Source of the DNA: Pseudomonas orientalis
GTDB lineage: Bacteria; Pseudomonadota; Gammaproteobacteria; Pseudomonadales; Pseudomonadaceae
Reading direction: 5' to 3'
Assembly (NCBI RefSeq): GCF_002934065.1
Contig: NZ_CP018049.1
Location: 4,958,501 to 5,022,500 of the forward strand
DNA length: 64,000 nt
The translations under genes were made by a program, and so were the position numbers. Numbering within the stretch: the stretch's first letter is position 1; every line of letters begins with the position of its first letter. Under the pieces are notes generated by a model. The model ran no database searches, was not told where the DNA came from, and saw nothing but the letters and a program-made list of their open reading frames with translations. Shown here one piece after another: positions 1 through 8,837 of the stretch.

Positions 1-2023
1 TGACCTCGGCCAGCACCAGCAGGTACTCAAGACGCGGGATCAATTCCAGTGTGGCCGGCGGCGCCTGCTTGGCGCAGGGCCCATGAAAGTGGCGCAGCAC
101 GCGGCGCATCGCTTCCACCGTCAATTCCGCGCGCCCCTGCTGCAACCAGAAATGCCCGCTGACCAACAACAGCACCGCGCGGTACACCAGCACGGGGACG
201 TGGCGCTGCTGCATCAGCCGCTCGGCATCGCGCAGCTGGATAAACGCCTGGGCGTAATCACCGCGATTGGCCGCCAGCAGCGCCAGCCCGAGAAATCCGT
301 AGAGCACCCGCTTGTCCTGGCTGTGCAGGCAGATGTTCATACCGACCTCGAAACATTCGCCCGCCAGGGCGTCCTGCCCTTGACGCAACGCCAGATGCCC
401 GCGTCGCAGGGCGATACGCCCCATCAGTGGCCCCGCCTGCAAGCGCTGCTCGACCAGCATCGCTTGCACACCTTCCAGCAGGCTGTGCGCCCGGTAAGGC
501 GCGCCGCGCTGTTCCAGCAACTGGGCGTGATCCAGCTCCAGCAAGGCCTCCAACACCAGCGAACCGTGGGCGCGGGCCAGGCACAGCGCTTCGCGATTGA
601 AGGTCTGGGCGACATCCAGCTCACCGCGCAGCAGGGCTTGCTGTGTCAGGCCCGACAGGCACATCAGGCGCGATGTCCAGGCACTCTCGGGCAAGGCTTG
701 CAGCGCATCGAGGAAATGCGCGCGGGAACCTTCGGCATCGCCGCTCAGGTGCAGCAGCCAGCCGGCCTGCGCCTGCCAGCGCGCCACCAGGTGACGCTGC
801 GCCGTCGCCGTGGGTCGCGGCGCGAATCGAGCCAACTGGTCGATGCACACCGCCGCCTGCTCGAAGCGCCCGGCAAACAGCAGTGCCGCCGTGACCAGCC
901 CGACCAATTGCGCCGAGCCGAGCATCAATTCATCACCATGCTGCTCATGCAGGCGCAACAGCAACACGGCATTTTGCCCGCGAAACAAGTCTTCGAAACT
1001 GAAGTGCTGCAACAGGCTCACCGCCGCCTCGTATTCCTGCGCCAGCAGCGCCTGCTCGAAGGCGGCCTGCCAGTCCTGCTCGGCACTGAACCACTGGCAG
1101 GCGCGCCGGTGCCAGGCGCGCTTGGCCGGCCAAGGCTCTTCGCGCAGCAGGCGCGCCAGGGGTGCAAATATCTGCAGCCAATCGGTGCTGCCTTCCCAGG
1201 GCTGGATAAACGCACCGAGCGCTTGCAGCTCGCGCAGGTACTGAGCACCGTCACCAAAGCCGAACAGATGTTCACACAGGCCCGTGTTGAAGCGCGGCAG
1301 GTTGGCGAGCACCCGCCAGGCTTCGGCCAACTCCGCCGGCAAGCTGTTGAACACTTCGTGTTGCAGATAATCGAGCAAGGTTTTATCGGCGTGGCCGTCA
1401 TTGAGTAACGCGATGCGCGCTCCGGCACACCAGCCTGCGCTGAATTGCATGACACTCTCGACAGTCTGCCCAGGCCCGAGCAATGCCTGGATTTCCGTAG
1501 CATTGAAGGCCAGTTCAGCGCTGCCGCACTCCAGCAATTCATCATCAAGCAACAGCCGTGGCCAATTGCACAATGGTCGGCGTCGCGCGCCCAGCCACCA
1601 GGTCAGCGCCGGGCTGCTGCTGGCGAGCAACCGGTCCAGCAAGGCGTCCAGCTCGGGCGCGGGCAGGCGGCAGAAATCATCCAGGCACACCCACGCCGTG
1701 GGTTGCCAGCGCCCCAGATCCAGCAATAACGTGGCTTCATCGGTGTAGGGCAACCCAAGGCTGTGGGCCAGGCGCCGGGAAAAATCATCAGGGCACGCCA
1801 CGCCACCATTGAGTGCCAACCAGTACACCTGGCAGCCGGACGGCGCCTGCAGTGCACATTCGGCGAGCAGCGCGCTCTTGCCGCTGCCAGCCGGCGCGCA
1901 CAACAACTTCACACGCGCCGACGCCGCGAGCAACGCTGCGGCCAGGCGCGGGCGCAGCACATGGTGGGCGGACAGCCGGGGCATAAATCCGGGACGGTCC
2001 AGGCAGCGTGTCAGGGCGGTCAT
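1..2023 (-). CDS. MalT-like LuxR-family ATP-binding transcriptional regulator (3' end outside window)
   Basis: The minus strand is open without a stop from an ATG at 2023 to base 1, giving about 674 residues of a large STAND-type regulator. Near residue 40 the Walker A motif APAGSGKS is visible, followed by a Walker B-like LDDF about 70 residues later. The rest is Leu/Ala-rich helical repeat sequence typical of the MalT/LuxR large ATP-binding regulators. The C-terminal LuxR helix-turn-helix would lie beyond the window. An AGGA sits just upstream of the start. It stands next to the DUF1302/DUF1329 pair on the same strand, so it may regulate that pair; this is inference. A 441-codon plus-strand ORF over the same bases is Gln/His-rich and is a shadow. 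Confidence 0.8.
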   Translation of the reverse strand, partial: MTALTRCLDRPGFMPRLSAHHVLRPRLAAALLAASARVKLLCAPAGSGKSALLAECALQAPSGCQVYWLALNGGVACPDDFSRRLAHSLGLPYTDEATLLLDLGRWQPTAWVCLDDFCRLPAPELDALLDRLLASSSPALTWWLGARRRPLCNWPRLLLDDELLECGSAELAFNATEIQALLGPGQTVESVMQFSAGWCAGARIALLNDGHADKTLLDYLQHEVFNSLPAELAEAWRVLANLPRFNTGLCEHLFGFGDGAQYLRELQALGAFIQPWEGSTDWLQIFAPLARLLREEPWPAKRAWHRRACQWFSAEQDWQAAFEQALLAQEYEAAVSLLQHFSFEDLFRGQNAVLLLRLHEQHGDELMLGSAQLVGLVTAALLFAGRFEQAAVCIDQLARFAPRPTATAQRHLVARWQAQAGWLLHLSGDAEGSRAHFLDALQALPESAWTSRLMCLSGLTQQALLRGELDVAQTFNREALCLARAHGSLVLEALLELDHAQLLEQRGAPYRAHSLLEGVQAMLVEQRLQAGPLMGRIALRRGHLALRQGQDALAGECFEVGMNICLHSQDKRVLYGFLGLALLAANRGDYAQAFIQLRDAERLMQQRHVPVLVYRAVLLLVSGHFWLQQGRAELTVEAMRRVLRHFHGPCAKQAPPATLELIPRLEYLLVLAEV

Positions 2024-2142
2024 TGCTGCATCCTGCTTTTTTATTGTGATGCAACCCTAGTCCTGCGGTGGGCGGTTGTTGAAGAAGTATTCAGCAGGGT
2101 GATTAAGGGCCATGCACAAAACCCGATGTGTATGCAGACCAA

Positions 2143-2286
2143 TGTGGGAGGGGGCTTGCCCCCGAAGACGTCGGCCCAGCAAACATTGATGTTGGTTGAC
2201 GCACCGCTATCGGGGGCAAGTCGAATAGTCGCACCGCCCCCCCCCACAGGGGATCTGCGCTTAATTAGGGCTTGCTCCCCCCACAG
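2143..2286. repeat. REP cluster with an expanded half-element
   Basis: A REP half (TGTGGGAGGGGGCTTGCCCC) is followed by an inverted partner at about 2212-2246 whose stem carries an extra segment, so that GGGGGCAAG is separated from the GC-rich arm by TCGAATAGTCGCACC. A third degenerate half ends near 2286. It fills the gap between the regulator and the DUF1329 gene. Confidence 0.8.
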
Positions 2287-2309
2287 ATTGATTGCATTTG
2301 AGTCGAGGA

Positions 2310-3668
2310 TCAGCGCACGCCTTCAGACCTGAGCGCCGCCGGGGTGTAATCCGCCGCCTTGGCCGCGAAGCCGAACACGAAGCTGCTCTTCTCCTCGTTT
2401 TTCATGCCCAGCGCGAGGTAGCGTCCGGCAATCAGGTCGTAGAGGGTTTCCACGGTGTAGGCCGGCACCTGGTGGTCGTAATAGAACTGTGCGTGGCCTT
2501 CGGCGACGCGCCACAGTTGGCCGCGACCGTCGTAGTGGTCCACCAGGGCGACCTGCCAGCTGTCCTCGTCGATGTACATGTGGCGCTTGGCGTAGATGTG
2601 CCGCTCGCTCGGCTTGACGGTGCCGACCACTTCCCAGACGCGATGCAGCTCATAGCGGGTCAGGTCCTGGTTGATATGCCCGGCCTTGATGATGTCGTCG
2701 TACTTGAGGGTGGGCGAGTCGAGCTTGTAGCTGTTGTAAGGGATGTACAGCTCCTTCTTGCCCACCAGTTTCCAGTCATAGCGGTCGGGCGCGCCGGAGA
2801 ACATGTCGAAGTTATCCGTGGTGCGCAGGCCGTCGGAGGCGGTGCCCGGCCCGTCATACGACACCTGCGGCGCGCGCCTTACACGGCGCTGGCCGGCGTT
2901 GTAGATCCAGGCGAGGCGCGGTTCTTTCACCTGGTCGAGGGTTTCGTGCACCAGCAGCACATTGCCGGCCAGCCGCGCCGGCGCGGTGACCGATTGCTTG
3001 AAGTAACTCAGCACGTTGGCCGCCTTGGCCGGGTCGATATCGGGGATGGCCTGGGGCACCGCGACTTCTTCTTCGAAGCGGATCGGCGTGTAGCTGCCGT
3101 TGGTCTGGGGCGTGGCCTGGGTGATGATGCGGCGCAGGTTGCCGCCGTGGTAGCGGGTGATGTGGTTCCACAGCACCTCCACGCCATTTTTCGGGATCGG
3201 GAACGCGTAGTAACGGTTACCGGTGAAATTTTCCAGACCGTTGCCGTCGTTGATCGCCTTGACGTTGAGGGCGCTGCGCTTGATCGACTCGTAGACATCG
3301 GCCGGCAGGTTGACCGTACGGTGGCTCGGGTACACCGGGATCTTGTAGGTCTCGGGGTAGCGCTTGAACATCGCCACCTGGCCGTCTGAAAGCTTGTCCT
3401 TGTACTTGTCGACGGTGGCGGCGGTGATCACGAACAGCGGCTTTTCAGCGGCGAACGGGTCGGCGAGAAAGCCCTTGCTGTCCACCGCGCCGGCGTTTTT
3501 CGGGATGCCGCCGGTCCAGGCCGGGATCGAGCCATCGGCGTTGCCGGCTTTTTCGGCGCCGACCGGGGTAAGTGTGGTGCCAAGCTTGGCGGCTTCTTCC
3601 GGCGATACCGCTGCCATTACGTGGGCGGCCAATAGACTCAGGGCCAGCACTGCAATTGTCTTACGCAT
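2310..3668 (-). CDS. DUF1329 domain-containing exported protein
   Basis: 452 residues with a clear signal peptide (MRK, hydrophobic stretch, cleavage near residue 19 after HVMA). The rest matches DUF1329 proteins, which are thought to adopt an outer-membrane lipoprotein-sorting (LolA/LppX)-like fold; motifs such as the early DGSIPAWTGG and the YRVWEVVGTVK-type region are typical. It lies 27 bases after the DUF1302 gene and is almost certainly co-transcribed. The pair is common in pseudomonads and often sits near catabolic genes, but the substrate is unknown. A periplasmic or envelope transport role is inferred. Confidence 0.85.
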   Translation of the reverse strand: MRKTIAVLALSLLAAHVMAAVSPEEAAKLGTTLTPVGAEKAGNADGSIPAWTGGIPKNAGAVDSKGFLADPFAAEKPLFVITAATVDKYKDKLSDGQVAMFKRYPETYKIPVYPSHRTVNLPADVYESIKRSALNVKAINDGNGLENFTGNRYYAFPIPKNGVEVLWNHITRYHGGNLRRIITQATPQTNGSYTPIRFEEEVAVPQAIPDIDPAKAANVLSYFKQSVTAPARLAGNVLLVHETLDQVKEPRLAWIYNAGQRRVRRAPQVSYDGPGTASDGLRTTDNFDMFSGAPDRYDWKLVGKKELYIPYNSYKLDSPTLKYDDIIKAGHINQDLTRYELHRVWEVVGTVKPSERHIYAKRHMYIDEDSWQVALVDHYDGRGQLWRVAEGHAQFYYDHQVPAYTVETLYDLIAGRYLALGMKNEEKSSFVFGFAAKAADYTPAALRSEGVR

Positions 3669-3695
3669 AAGTTCTTGTCCTTCTTTTAAGCCAAA

Positions 3696-5486
3696 TCAGA
3701 AGTTCACGCCGAAGCTGAGGGCGAGGAAGTCGCGGTCGGTCAGGGTGTTGTAGTCGCCGCCAAAGAAGTCGGTGTAGCTGAGGCTGGCGGTGTAGGTGCT
3801 GCGGTAGTCCGCGTCCACGCCGACGCTGATGGCCTTGGCGCCTTTGTTGAAAATCCCGTTGGGGCCGTAGCCGGCGACGTCATGGGACCAGGACAGGTTG
3901 GGCTTGAGGTTCACCCCAGCAATCGCGTTGTTGTAATCAAGGATTGCCCGTGCGCGGTAGCCCCAGGAGGTGGAGGTGACGAAACCGTCGGTGTCACCCT
4001 GGAACCCATAGGCGCCGTACACCGAGTCGCGGCCATAACGCAGTCTGGTTTTGTCTTCCAGGCCGGCGACATGCACCACGGCCGCTTCGCCCACCAGGGT
4101 CAGGCGCTCGGCGCCCAGCACCTGGTCGAAGAACTGGGTCATGGTGCTTTGGATCTGGGTGATTTCCTTGCGGCGGTAGCCTTTGTTGTCATCGCCGAAA
4201 TTGCTGCGGATGGGTGAGGCCAGTTGGCCGGCGATCGGGTTGATCAAGGCCAGGGTCAGGTCGGTGGTATTCAGTTGCACCGGCGCGTTGGGGCGGTAGC
4301 TGATTTCGCCGGTCCACGCCGTGCCGGTGGGCAGCGTGGTGGAAAAGCTGGCACCGAACAGACGGATGTCTTCGGGGTAATCGAGGTAGTACTGGCCACG
4401 ACCGAGCATCGTGCTTTGAGCCAAACCGGCGCCGGAACCCGGCGCAATGGCGTTGGCGGTGTTAATAATGCGCCCGAGAGTGGCCAGGTTGGTGTTGGCC
4501 GTCAGGGTACCGACGGTCGGTGTGCGGCTGTGGTAGTTCATGAAATACAAGCCATATTCAGTGTCATCGCCCAGCCAGCGCAGGGCGGCGCCGAACTGGC
4601 CGGAGTCGCGCGCATCGCGGTCACCGGCACGCCGCACGATCACGCCTTCATTGGTGACGCCAAACCCTTGGCCAAAGGCAGCCGCCACCGGTTGCAACGG
4701 TCGGATCGCCGGGCTGCCTACGGTGTAGTTATTGGTGCAGCCGTCCGCCGCCACGTCACCGCCGAAGAAGGTGCCGCAGTTGTCCAGCACGGTCTGGTCC
4801 CATTCCAGCTGGTAGAAGCCTTCGACGGTCAGTTGATTGGTCAGGCTTTGGGAGGCAAACAGCATGTTCACCGGAATCAAGCCTTCCTTGATCTCGGCCC
4901 CCGGGCGACGGAATGCCGACACGTCGATCGGGTTGATGCTGTTGATGGAGTTGCCGATGAAGGTACTTTCGCCCCAACTGACCACCTGCTTGCCGGCGCG
5001 CACGGTGCCGGGCAGGTCGCCCAGGGAGTAGTTGTGGTAGACGAACGCGTCGAGGATCTGCGCACCGCTGGATTTGGCGCCTTCCTTGCGGTTGTGGTCG
5101 CTGATCGGCTTGAACTCGCGGTCTTCGTCCTTGAGCTCGAAGTCGTACCAGTACTTGCCGCGCACGAACACACCGGTGTCGCCGTATTTGAGTTCAAGGT
5201 CGTGCAGGCCCTTGAAGATTTTCGAGAAGGTTTCGCCCTTCTTGAAGTTCAGCCGCCCGTCATCTCCGGTGGACGCCTGACCCGTGCCGCCATTGACGGT
5301 GCCGACCAGGCTTCTGTCGGCATCCCGCGTGCCCCAGCTCGCACCGACCGACAGCGAAGAATCGAATTGCCCTTCGATCTCGCCGATGTTGAACGAAACA
5401 GCCTGTGCCTGGGCACAGCAGCCCACGGCAACCGCAGCGGCCAGCGCCTGTGGCGTGAAGATGGCGCGCATTGTTGTTTTTGTCAT
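3696..5486 (-). CDS. DUF1302 family outer-membrane beta-barrel protein
   Basis: 596 residues from the ATG at 5486, preceded by GGGGAAG. An upstream in-frame extension to 5615 exists, but it would bury the signal peptide. That peptide covers about residues 1-29 (MTKTTMR, Ala-rich core, AQAQA). The mature part is rich in alternating aromatic and polar beta-strand sequence and ends in Phe (SFGVNF), as expected for an outer-membrane barrel. It is first in an operon with DUF1329. A porin-like or hydrophobic-substrate channel role is inferred from the family. Confidence 0.85.
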   Translation of the reverse strand: MTKTTMRAIFTPQALAAAVAVGCCAQAQAVSFNIGEIEGQFDSSLSVGASWGTRDADRSLVGTVNGGTGQASTGDDGRLNFKKGETFSKIFKGLHDLELKYGDTGVFVRGKYWYDFELKDEDREFKPISDHNRKEGAKSSGAQILDAFVYHNYSLGDLPGTVRAGKQVVSWGESTFIGNSINSINPIDVSAFRRPGAEIKEGLIPVNMLFASQSLTNQLTVEGFYQLEWDQTVLDNCGTFFGGDVAADGCTNNYTVGSPAIRPLQPVAAAFGQGFGVTNEGVIVRRAGDRDARDSGQFGAALRWLGDDTEYGLYFMNYHSRTPTVGTLTANTNLATLGRIINTANAIAPGSGAGLAQSTMLGRGQYYLDYPEDIRLFGASFSTTLPTGTAWTGEISYRPNAPVQLNTTDLTLALINPIAGQLASPIRSNFGDDNKGYRRKEITQIQSTMTQFFDQVLGAERLTLVGEAAVVHVAGLEDKTRLRYGRDSVYGAYGFQGDTDGFVTSTSWGYRARAILDYNNAIAGVNLKPNLSWSHDVAGYGPNGIFNKGAKAISVGVDADYRSTYTASLSYTDFFGGDYNTLTDRDFLALSFGVNF

Positions 5487-5759
5487 GCGTCTTCCCCGGT
5501 GAGTGACAGAAGGCCCCACCCTACTGCTGCCCATGGGGAGCGATAAGCGCACCAAGGAGGTATTCGTGTTGTCGCTCGAAAGGATGACAAGCCCCGCCGC
5601 CTGAGGCTTGGGCACGGGTCATGGATTGGATGGATGGCGGATTATCAGAAGAATCGATGACGGCACGGCAATTATTGTCGTTTTGGTAACAGTCCTTGTC
5701 CTGAACCGCTATTACTCATTCTGTTACAACCGATTATTCTTGCCTCGCTCTCAGGGCAA

Positions 5760-5905
5760 ACAGCCCGCTCCCGAGTTGGGGAGAAAAGCTTGAATCCAAT
5801 GGATTGTGACTATTTTCAATCTGTTACCCGTGTTCACTGACGTTGATTTATCGCTCCTTGATCCAACGTCTTACTTCGGCCGCTGCCTGTGCAGCGGCCT
5901 TTTTT
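5760..5905 (+). ncRNA. Candidate small RNA ending at an orphan terminator
   Basis: A strong Rho-independent terminator lies on the plus strand with no plus-strand gene upstream: the gene before it (DUF1302) points the other way. Upstream are AT-rich stretches that could hold a promoter (a TTGAAT and TATTTT pair near 5788-5816, spacing about 15). No Shine-Dalgarno-led ORF ends here. The 5' end is a guess, and this could also be a leftover terminator. Confidence 0.3.
5878..5905 (+). terminator. Rho-independent terminator, plus strand
   Basis: The arms GGCCGCTGC and GCAGCGGCC form a perfect 9-bp stem with a four-base loop, followed by six T. There is no matching T run on the minus strand, so it works toward the right. 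Confidence 0.75.
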
Positions 5906-5919
5906 ATGCATGGAATAAA

Positions 5920-5942
5920 AACGGGGCGCCATCGACGCCCCG
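5920..5942 (-). terminator. Terminator of the SDR gene
   Basis: ACGGGGCG and CGCCCCGT form a stem and, read on the minus strand, are followed by TTTTATT. It lies 28 bases after the SDR stop codon. Confidence 0.7.
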
Positions 5943-5969
5943 TAGGATTCTCTAATTTTATGGTAACGA

Positions 5970-6881
5970 TCAGAGGCTGAACTTCTGCAAGTTGGCCATC
6001 ATTTCCTTCAAGGCCTCGATAGTGTCCTTGGGGTGCGCCGCGCCTTCGAAGTCGCAGATTTGCTGCCAGTGCGCCGCCACGTCTTCCGGCGAAAAGCCCG
6101 CTTCTGGATCAAAGCCCACGCCCAGGCTGCGCTCCCAACGGGTCTTGCCGATCCAGCCGCCACCCACCTCGAACAGGCCGGAGGTTTCCTGGCAGGCTTC
6201 GCTGCCCAGGTACACCACCAACGGGCTGACCAGTTCCGGCTTGAGGCGCTCGAATACCTGCGGCGGGATCAGCCCCTCAGTCATGCGCGTGCCGCCAGTG
6301 GGGGCAATCGCGTTGACCAGGATGTTGTTCTTGCGCCCCTCCAGCGCCAGGGTGCGGGTCAAGCCATACAGGCCGAGCTTGGCCATGCCGTAGTTGGACT
6401 GGCCGAAGTTGCCGTAGATGCCCGAGGTGGACGCGGTGAAGATCACCCGGCCATACCCCTGCTCGCGCAGATGCGGCCAGGCGGCGCGCGTGACTTTGTA
6501 GGCGCCTTCGACATGCACCCGGTAAACCAGGTCCCAATCGCTGTCGTCCATTTTCTGGAAGGTTTTATCGCGCAGGATACCGGCGTTGTTCACCACCACG
6601 TCGATACGGCCGAAGGCATCCAGCGCGTTCTGCACGATTTTGTCACCATCGGTGACGGAGTCATGGTTGGCTTCGGCAATGCCGCCGGCTTCGCGGATTT
6701 CGGCCACCACCCGGTCGGCCGCCGAAGCATTGGCGCCCTCGCCCTGGGTCGAACCACCGAGATCATTGACCAGCACTTTGGCCCCGTGCCGGGCGAACAG
6801 CAGCGCGTGAGCCCGGCCCAATCCGCCGCCGGCACCGGTGACGATCACGACCTTATCCTGCAACTGCACTGACTGACTCAT
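5970..6881 (-). CDS. SDR-family dehydrogenase of the (3R)-hydroxyacyl-CoA type
   Basis: 303 residues from the ATG at 6881, which has AGAGGAG at good spacing; the seven-residue upstream extension is not needed. It has the Rossmann motif TGAGGGLGRA near residues 16-25, NNAG near residue 90, and the catalytic YGMAK. The length and the tail after the SDR core resemble the dehydrogenase part of peroxisomal multifunctional enzyme type 2. A fatty acyl-CoA role is likely but not proven. It follows the alpha/beta hydrolase gene on the same strand, 131 bases on, so they may share a transcript. Confidence 0.85.
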   Translation of the reverse strand: MSQSVQLQDKVVIVTGAGGGLGRAHALLFARHGAKVLVNDLGGSTQGEGANASAADRVVAEIREAGGIAEANHDSVTDGDKIVQNALDAFGRIDVVVNNAGILRDKTFQKMDDSDWDLVYRVHVEGAYKVTRAAWPHLREQGYGRVIFTASTSGIYGNFGQSNYGMAKLGLYGLTRTLALEGRKNNILVNAIAPTGGTRMTEGLIPPQVFERLKPELVSPLVVYLGSEACQETSGLFEVGGGWIGKTRWERSLGVGFDPEAGFSPEDVAAHWQQICDFEGAAHPKDTIEALKEMMANLQKFSL

Positions 6882-7012
6882 ACCGAACTCCTCTGGCGAC
6901 AATGGCTATGGCCAGAGTGTCGGGCACAGCGCCTCCGGTCACAATAAATACGCCCGACGCTGAATGGTGCTCGATAAGGCAGCGGGATGATGCCTTGGGG
7001 CAGGTGCCAGGC

Positions 7013-7915
7013 TCAGGAACAAGCCGCACGCACCGACTGCTGGCCAATATGCTCACGAAACGCCTGGTAATGCCTGAGCACCTGGACCGGTGCCTCGATC
7101 TGCGGGTAATGGCCGATGCCGGCCAGCGATACCGTATCGGCATGCGGCACCAACTGGCGGTAGCGCTCCACCATGTGCGCGCCGGAAATGGGATCGACCT
7201 CACCGTCGATGACGCGCAACGGCACGTCGTCGCGTTGCATCGCCGCCACCCAGCGGTCACGCAGGCGACGGCGCTGCGGGATATAGCTGATCAGTTTGTG
7301 CAGGATACGCGGGCCATCGTTGCGTTCAATCAGGCTCCAGAAATCATCCAGGGCACTTTCGCTGGGGCGCGTGCGGGGCCCAAATATCTGGTTGAAACTG
7401 CTGGCCAGACTGCTTCGTCCAGAAGCCCGGCCAATCATCCAGCCCAGGGGACTGAGCAATAACTTCTGCACCAAGGTTGCGCGATGGGTTTCAGGGAACA
7501 GCCCACCGTTGAGAAACACACAACTGGCCATCTGGAACCGGCCTTCATAATTCCGGGCCAGCAGTTCCTGGGCCACGCTGTCGCCATAGTCATGGGCCAA
7601 CACGTGCACCGGTTTCGTCACCTGCAGGTGTTCGAGCAGCGCCTGCTGCAGATCCGCCTGCTCCAGCAGGCAGTAACCGTGATCCAGCGGTTTGGCCGAG
7701 TCGCCAAAGCCGAGCATGTCGCAGGCAATCACCAGATGGTGCTGGGCCAGGGGCTGCCACAGGTAGTGCCAATCCCAACTGGCCGTGGGAAAGCCATGAA
7801 TCAGCAGCAGCGGCTCGCCCTGCCCGGCCACCCAATAACGAATGGACTGGCCGCGAAAGACGAAGTCCTGGCCGCGCTTGCGCCAGACGCTGAGCGGAAT
7901 TTCTGCAAGTGGCAT
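7013..7915 (-). CDS. Alpha/beta hydrolase resembling animal MEST/PEG1
   Basis: 300 residues. HGFPTASWDW (His40) forms the oxyanion region. HDYGDSVAQELL gives an Asp nucleophile (Asp109) as in haloalkane dehalogenases and epoxide hydrolases, the acid lies in DGEVDP, and the catalytic His is in GIGHYPQIE. Several blocks, HDYGD.VAQELL, NGG.FPETHR, FGP.TRPSES and SHYPQ/GHYPQ, match what I recall of the vertebrate imprinted hydrolase MEST far better than typical bacterial hydrolases. The ATG overlaps the stop of a 45-codon upstream ORF (TGATG), and no other ribosome binding site is obvious. Substrate unknown. Confidence 0.85.
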   Translation of the reverse strand: MPLAEIPLSVWRKRGQDFVFRGQSIRYWVAGQGEPLLLIHGFPTASWDWHYLWQPLAQHHLVIACDMLGFGDSAKPLDHGYCLLEQADLQQALLEHLQVTKPVHVLAHDYGDSVAQELLARNYEGRFQMASCVFLNGGLFPETHRATLVQKLLLSPLGWMIGRASGRSSLASSFNQIFGPRTRPSESALDDFWSLIERNDGPRILHKLISYIPQRRRLRDRWVAAMQRDDVPLRVIDGEVDPISGAHMVERYRQLVPHADTVSLAGIGHYPQIEAPVQVLRHYQAFREHIGQQSVRAACS

Positions 7916-8052
7916 CAGCTTTTATACCCGGGGGCCTGGTGATCCAATGTGCGCAACAGCGCCGGCCAGGCCAGCGCTCCGACCATATCTTGGGCACTTT
8001 TTGTGACAGCTGCCACCATCGCCTTTGACGATGAAACCGGAACTAGGCTCAC
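7915..8052 (-). CDS. Small ORF (45 aa) translationally coupled to the MEST-like hydrolase
   Basis: A GTG at 8052 follows a strong AAGGAGG with 8-base spacing. The frame runs 45 codons to a TGA that overlaps the hydrolase ATG by one base. The product begins MSLVPVSSSKAM and ends HQAPGYKS; it is mostly small and hydrophobic residues with no motif I recognise. The strong ribosome binding site sits here and not before the hydrolase, which favours real translation and coupling. It could be a functional micropeptide or only a coupling leader. Confidence 0.5.
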   Translation of the reverse strand: MSLVPVSSSKAMVAAVTKSAQDMVGALAWPALLRTLDHQAPGYKS

Positions 8053-8254
8053 GATGTCGACCTCCTTGGCGCACTTATTATTATTTTTAAAGTGATGGGC
8101 CAGTCTAGTCAGACGCCCTGGCTTGCGGAGTTGCCTTCGCAGCCAGCTTGATGACTGGGCGAGTCAGCCAGGAGAATAGTACAAATCGGTGTCAGAGAAG
8201 CGCCGTCAATAAAAGCGCGCCGGACAGCGCGTCCACGGATGGCGCACCCACCTG

Positions 8255-8710
8255 TTACTGCTGCAGGGCCGTCACGAACTCGGCCAGCCACGGCTCGGCG
8301 TCGCTTTCCGGGGTCACGCTTTCGCTGGCGTCCAGGCGCAGCATCGGCAGCACTTCGCGTACGCCCAACTCACCGAACAATTCGCGCAGTTGCTCGCCGC
8401 CGCCGCAGAAGGTATCGCCATAGCTGGCGTCGCCCAGGCCAATGACCGCACCGGGCAGGCCGCGCCAGGCGGCAGGCAGTTGATCGCGAATACTCGAATA
8501 CAGCGGCTGCAGGTTGTCGGGTAATTCGCCCATGCCGGTGGTCGATGTGACCGCCAGGAACGCCTCGGGGGCGAAGGCCTGCACCTGCGCCAGCGTGGCG
8601 CGCGGATCGTGCCAGGCTTCAAAACCCGCTGCGTTGAGGATGTCCCGGGCGTGGCGGGCGACTTCTTCTGCCGTGCCGTAGACCGAGCCGGAAAGGATGG
8701 CGACTTTCAT
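8255..8710 (-). CDS. Flavodoxin (short-chain, MioC-like)
   Basis: 151 residues from the ATG at 8710 with AGGA upstream; an in-frame TTG one codon earlier is possible. The N-terminal GSVYGTAEEVA is the FMN-phosphate loop, and the TSTTGMGELPDN and GLGDASYGDTFCGG segments are the two isoalloxazine-binding loops. It is an FMN electron carrier in the cytoplasm, and its redox partner is not evident. The gene is divergent from the LOV gene. Confidence 0.9.
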   Translation of the reverse strand: MKVAILSGSVYGTAEEVARHARDILNAAGFEAWHDPRATLAQVQAFAPEAFLAVTSTTGMGELPDNLQPLYSSIRDQLPAAWRGLPGAVIGLGDASYGDTFCGGGEQLRELFGELGVREVLPMLRLDASESVTPESDAEPWLAEFVTALQQ

Positions 8711-8837
8711 CAATCTGATCCTGTCATTGAACGAAAGCGTAGGATATTAGCAGCTGCACCAGGGTTTCAGTGCCTGCCGTGCAACATTCAGAATTTGCCA
8801 TAAACTTGCACCATCGGAACACGCCATGGAACGTTCA

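Noticed and set aside
83..1408. 441-codon plus-strand ORF at the left edge
   Set aside because: Gln/His/Arg-rich with no family features; it is the complement of the open minus-strand MalT-like gene with its Walker A motif.
2292..3389. 365-codon plus-strand ORF
   Set aside because: Shadow of the DUF1329 gene; no ribosome binding site and unlikely composition.
4224..5546. 440-codon plus-strand ORF
   Set aside because: Shadow of the DUF1302 gene; low-complexity Gly/Gln/Val-rich product.
8205..8235. Possible terminator downstream of the flavodoxin gene
   Set aside because: GC-rich pairs followed by TTTTATT on the minus strand exist, but the stem is irregular and alternative foldings are equally good.
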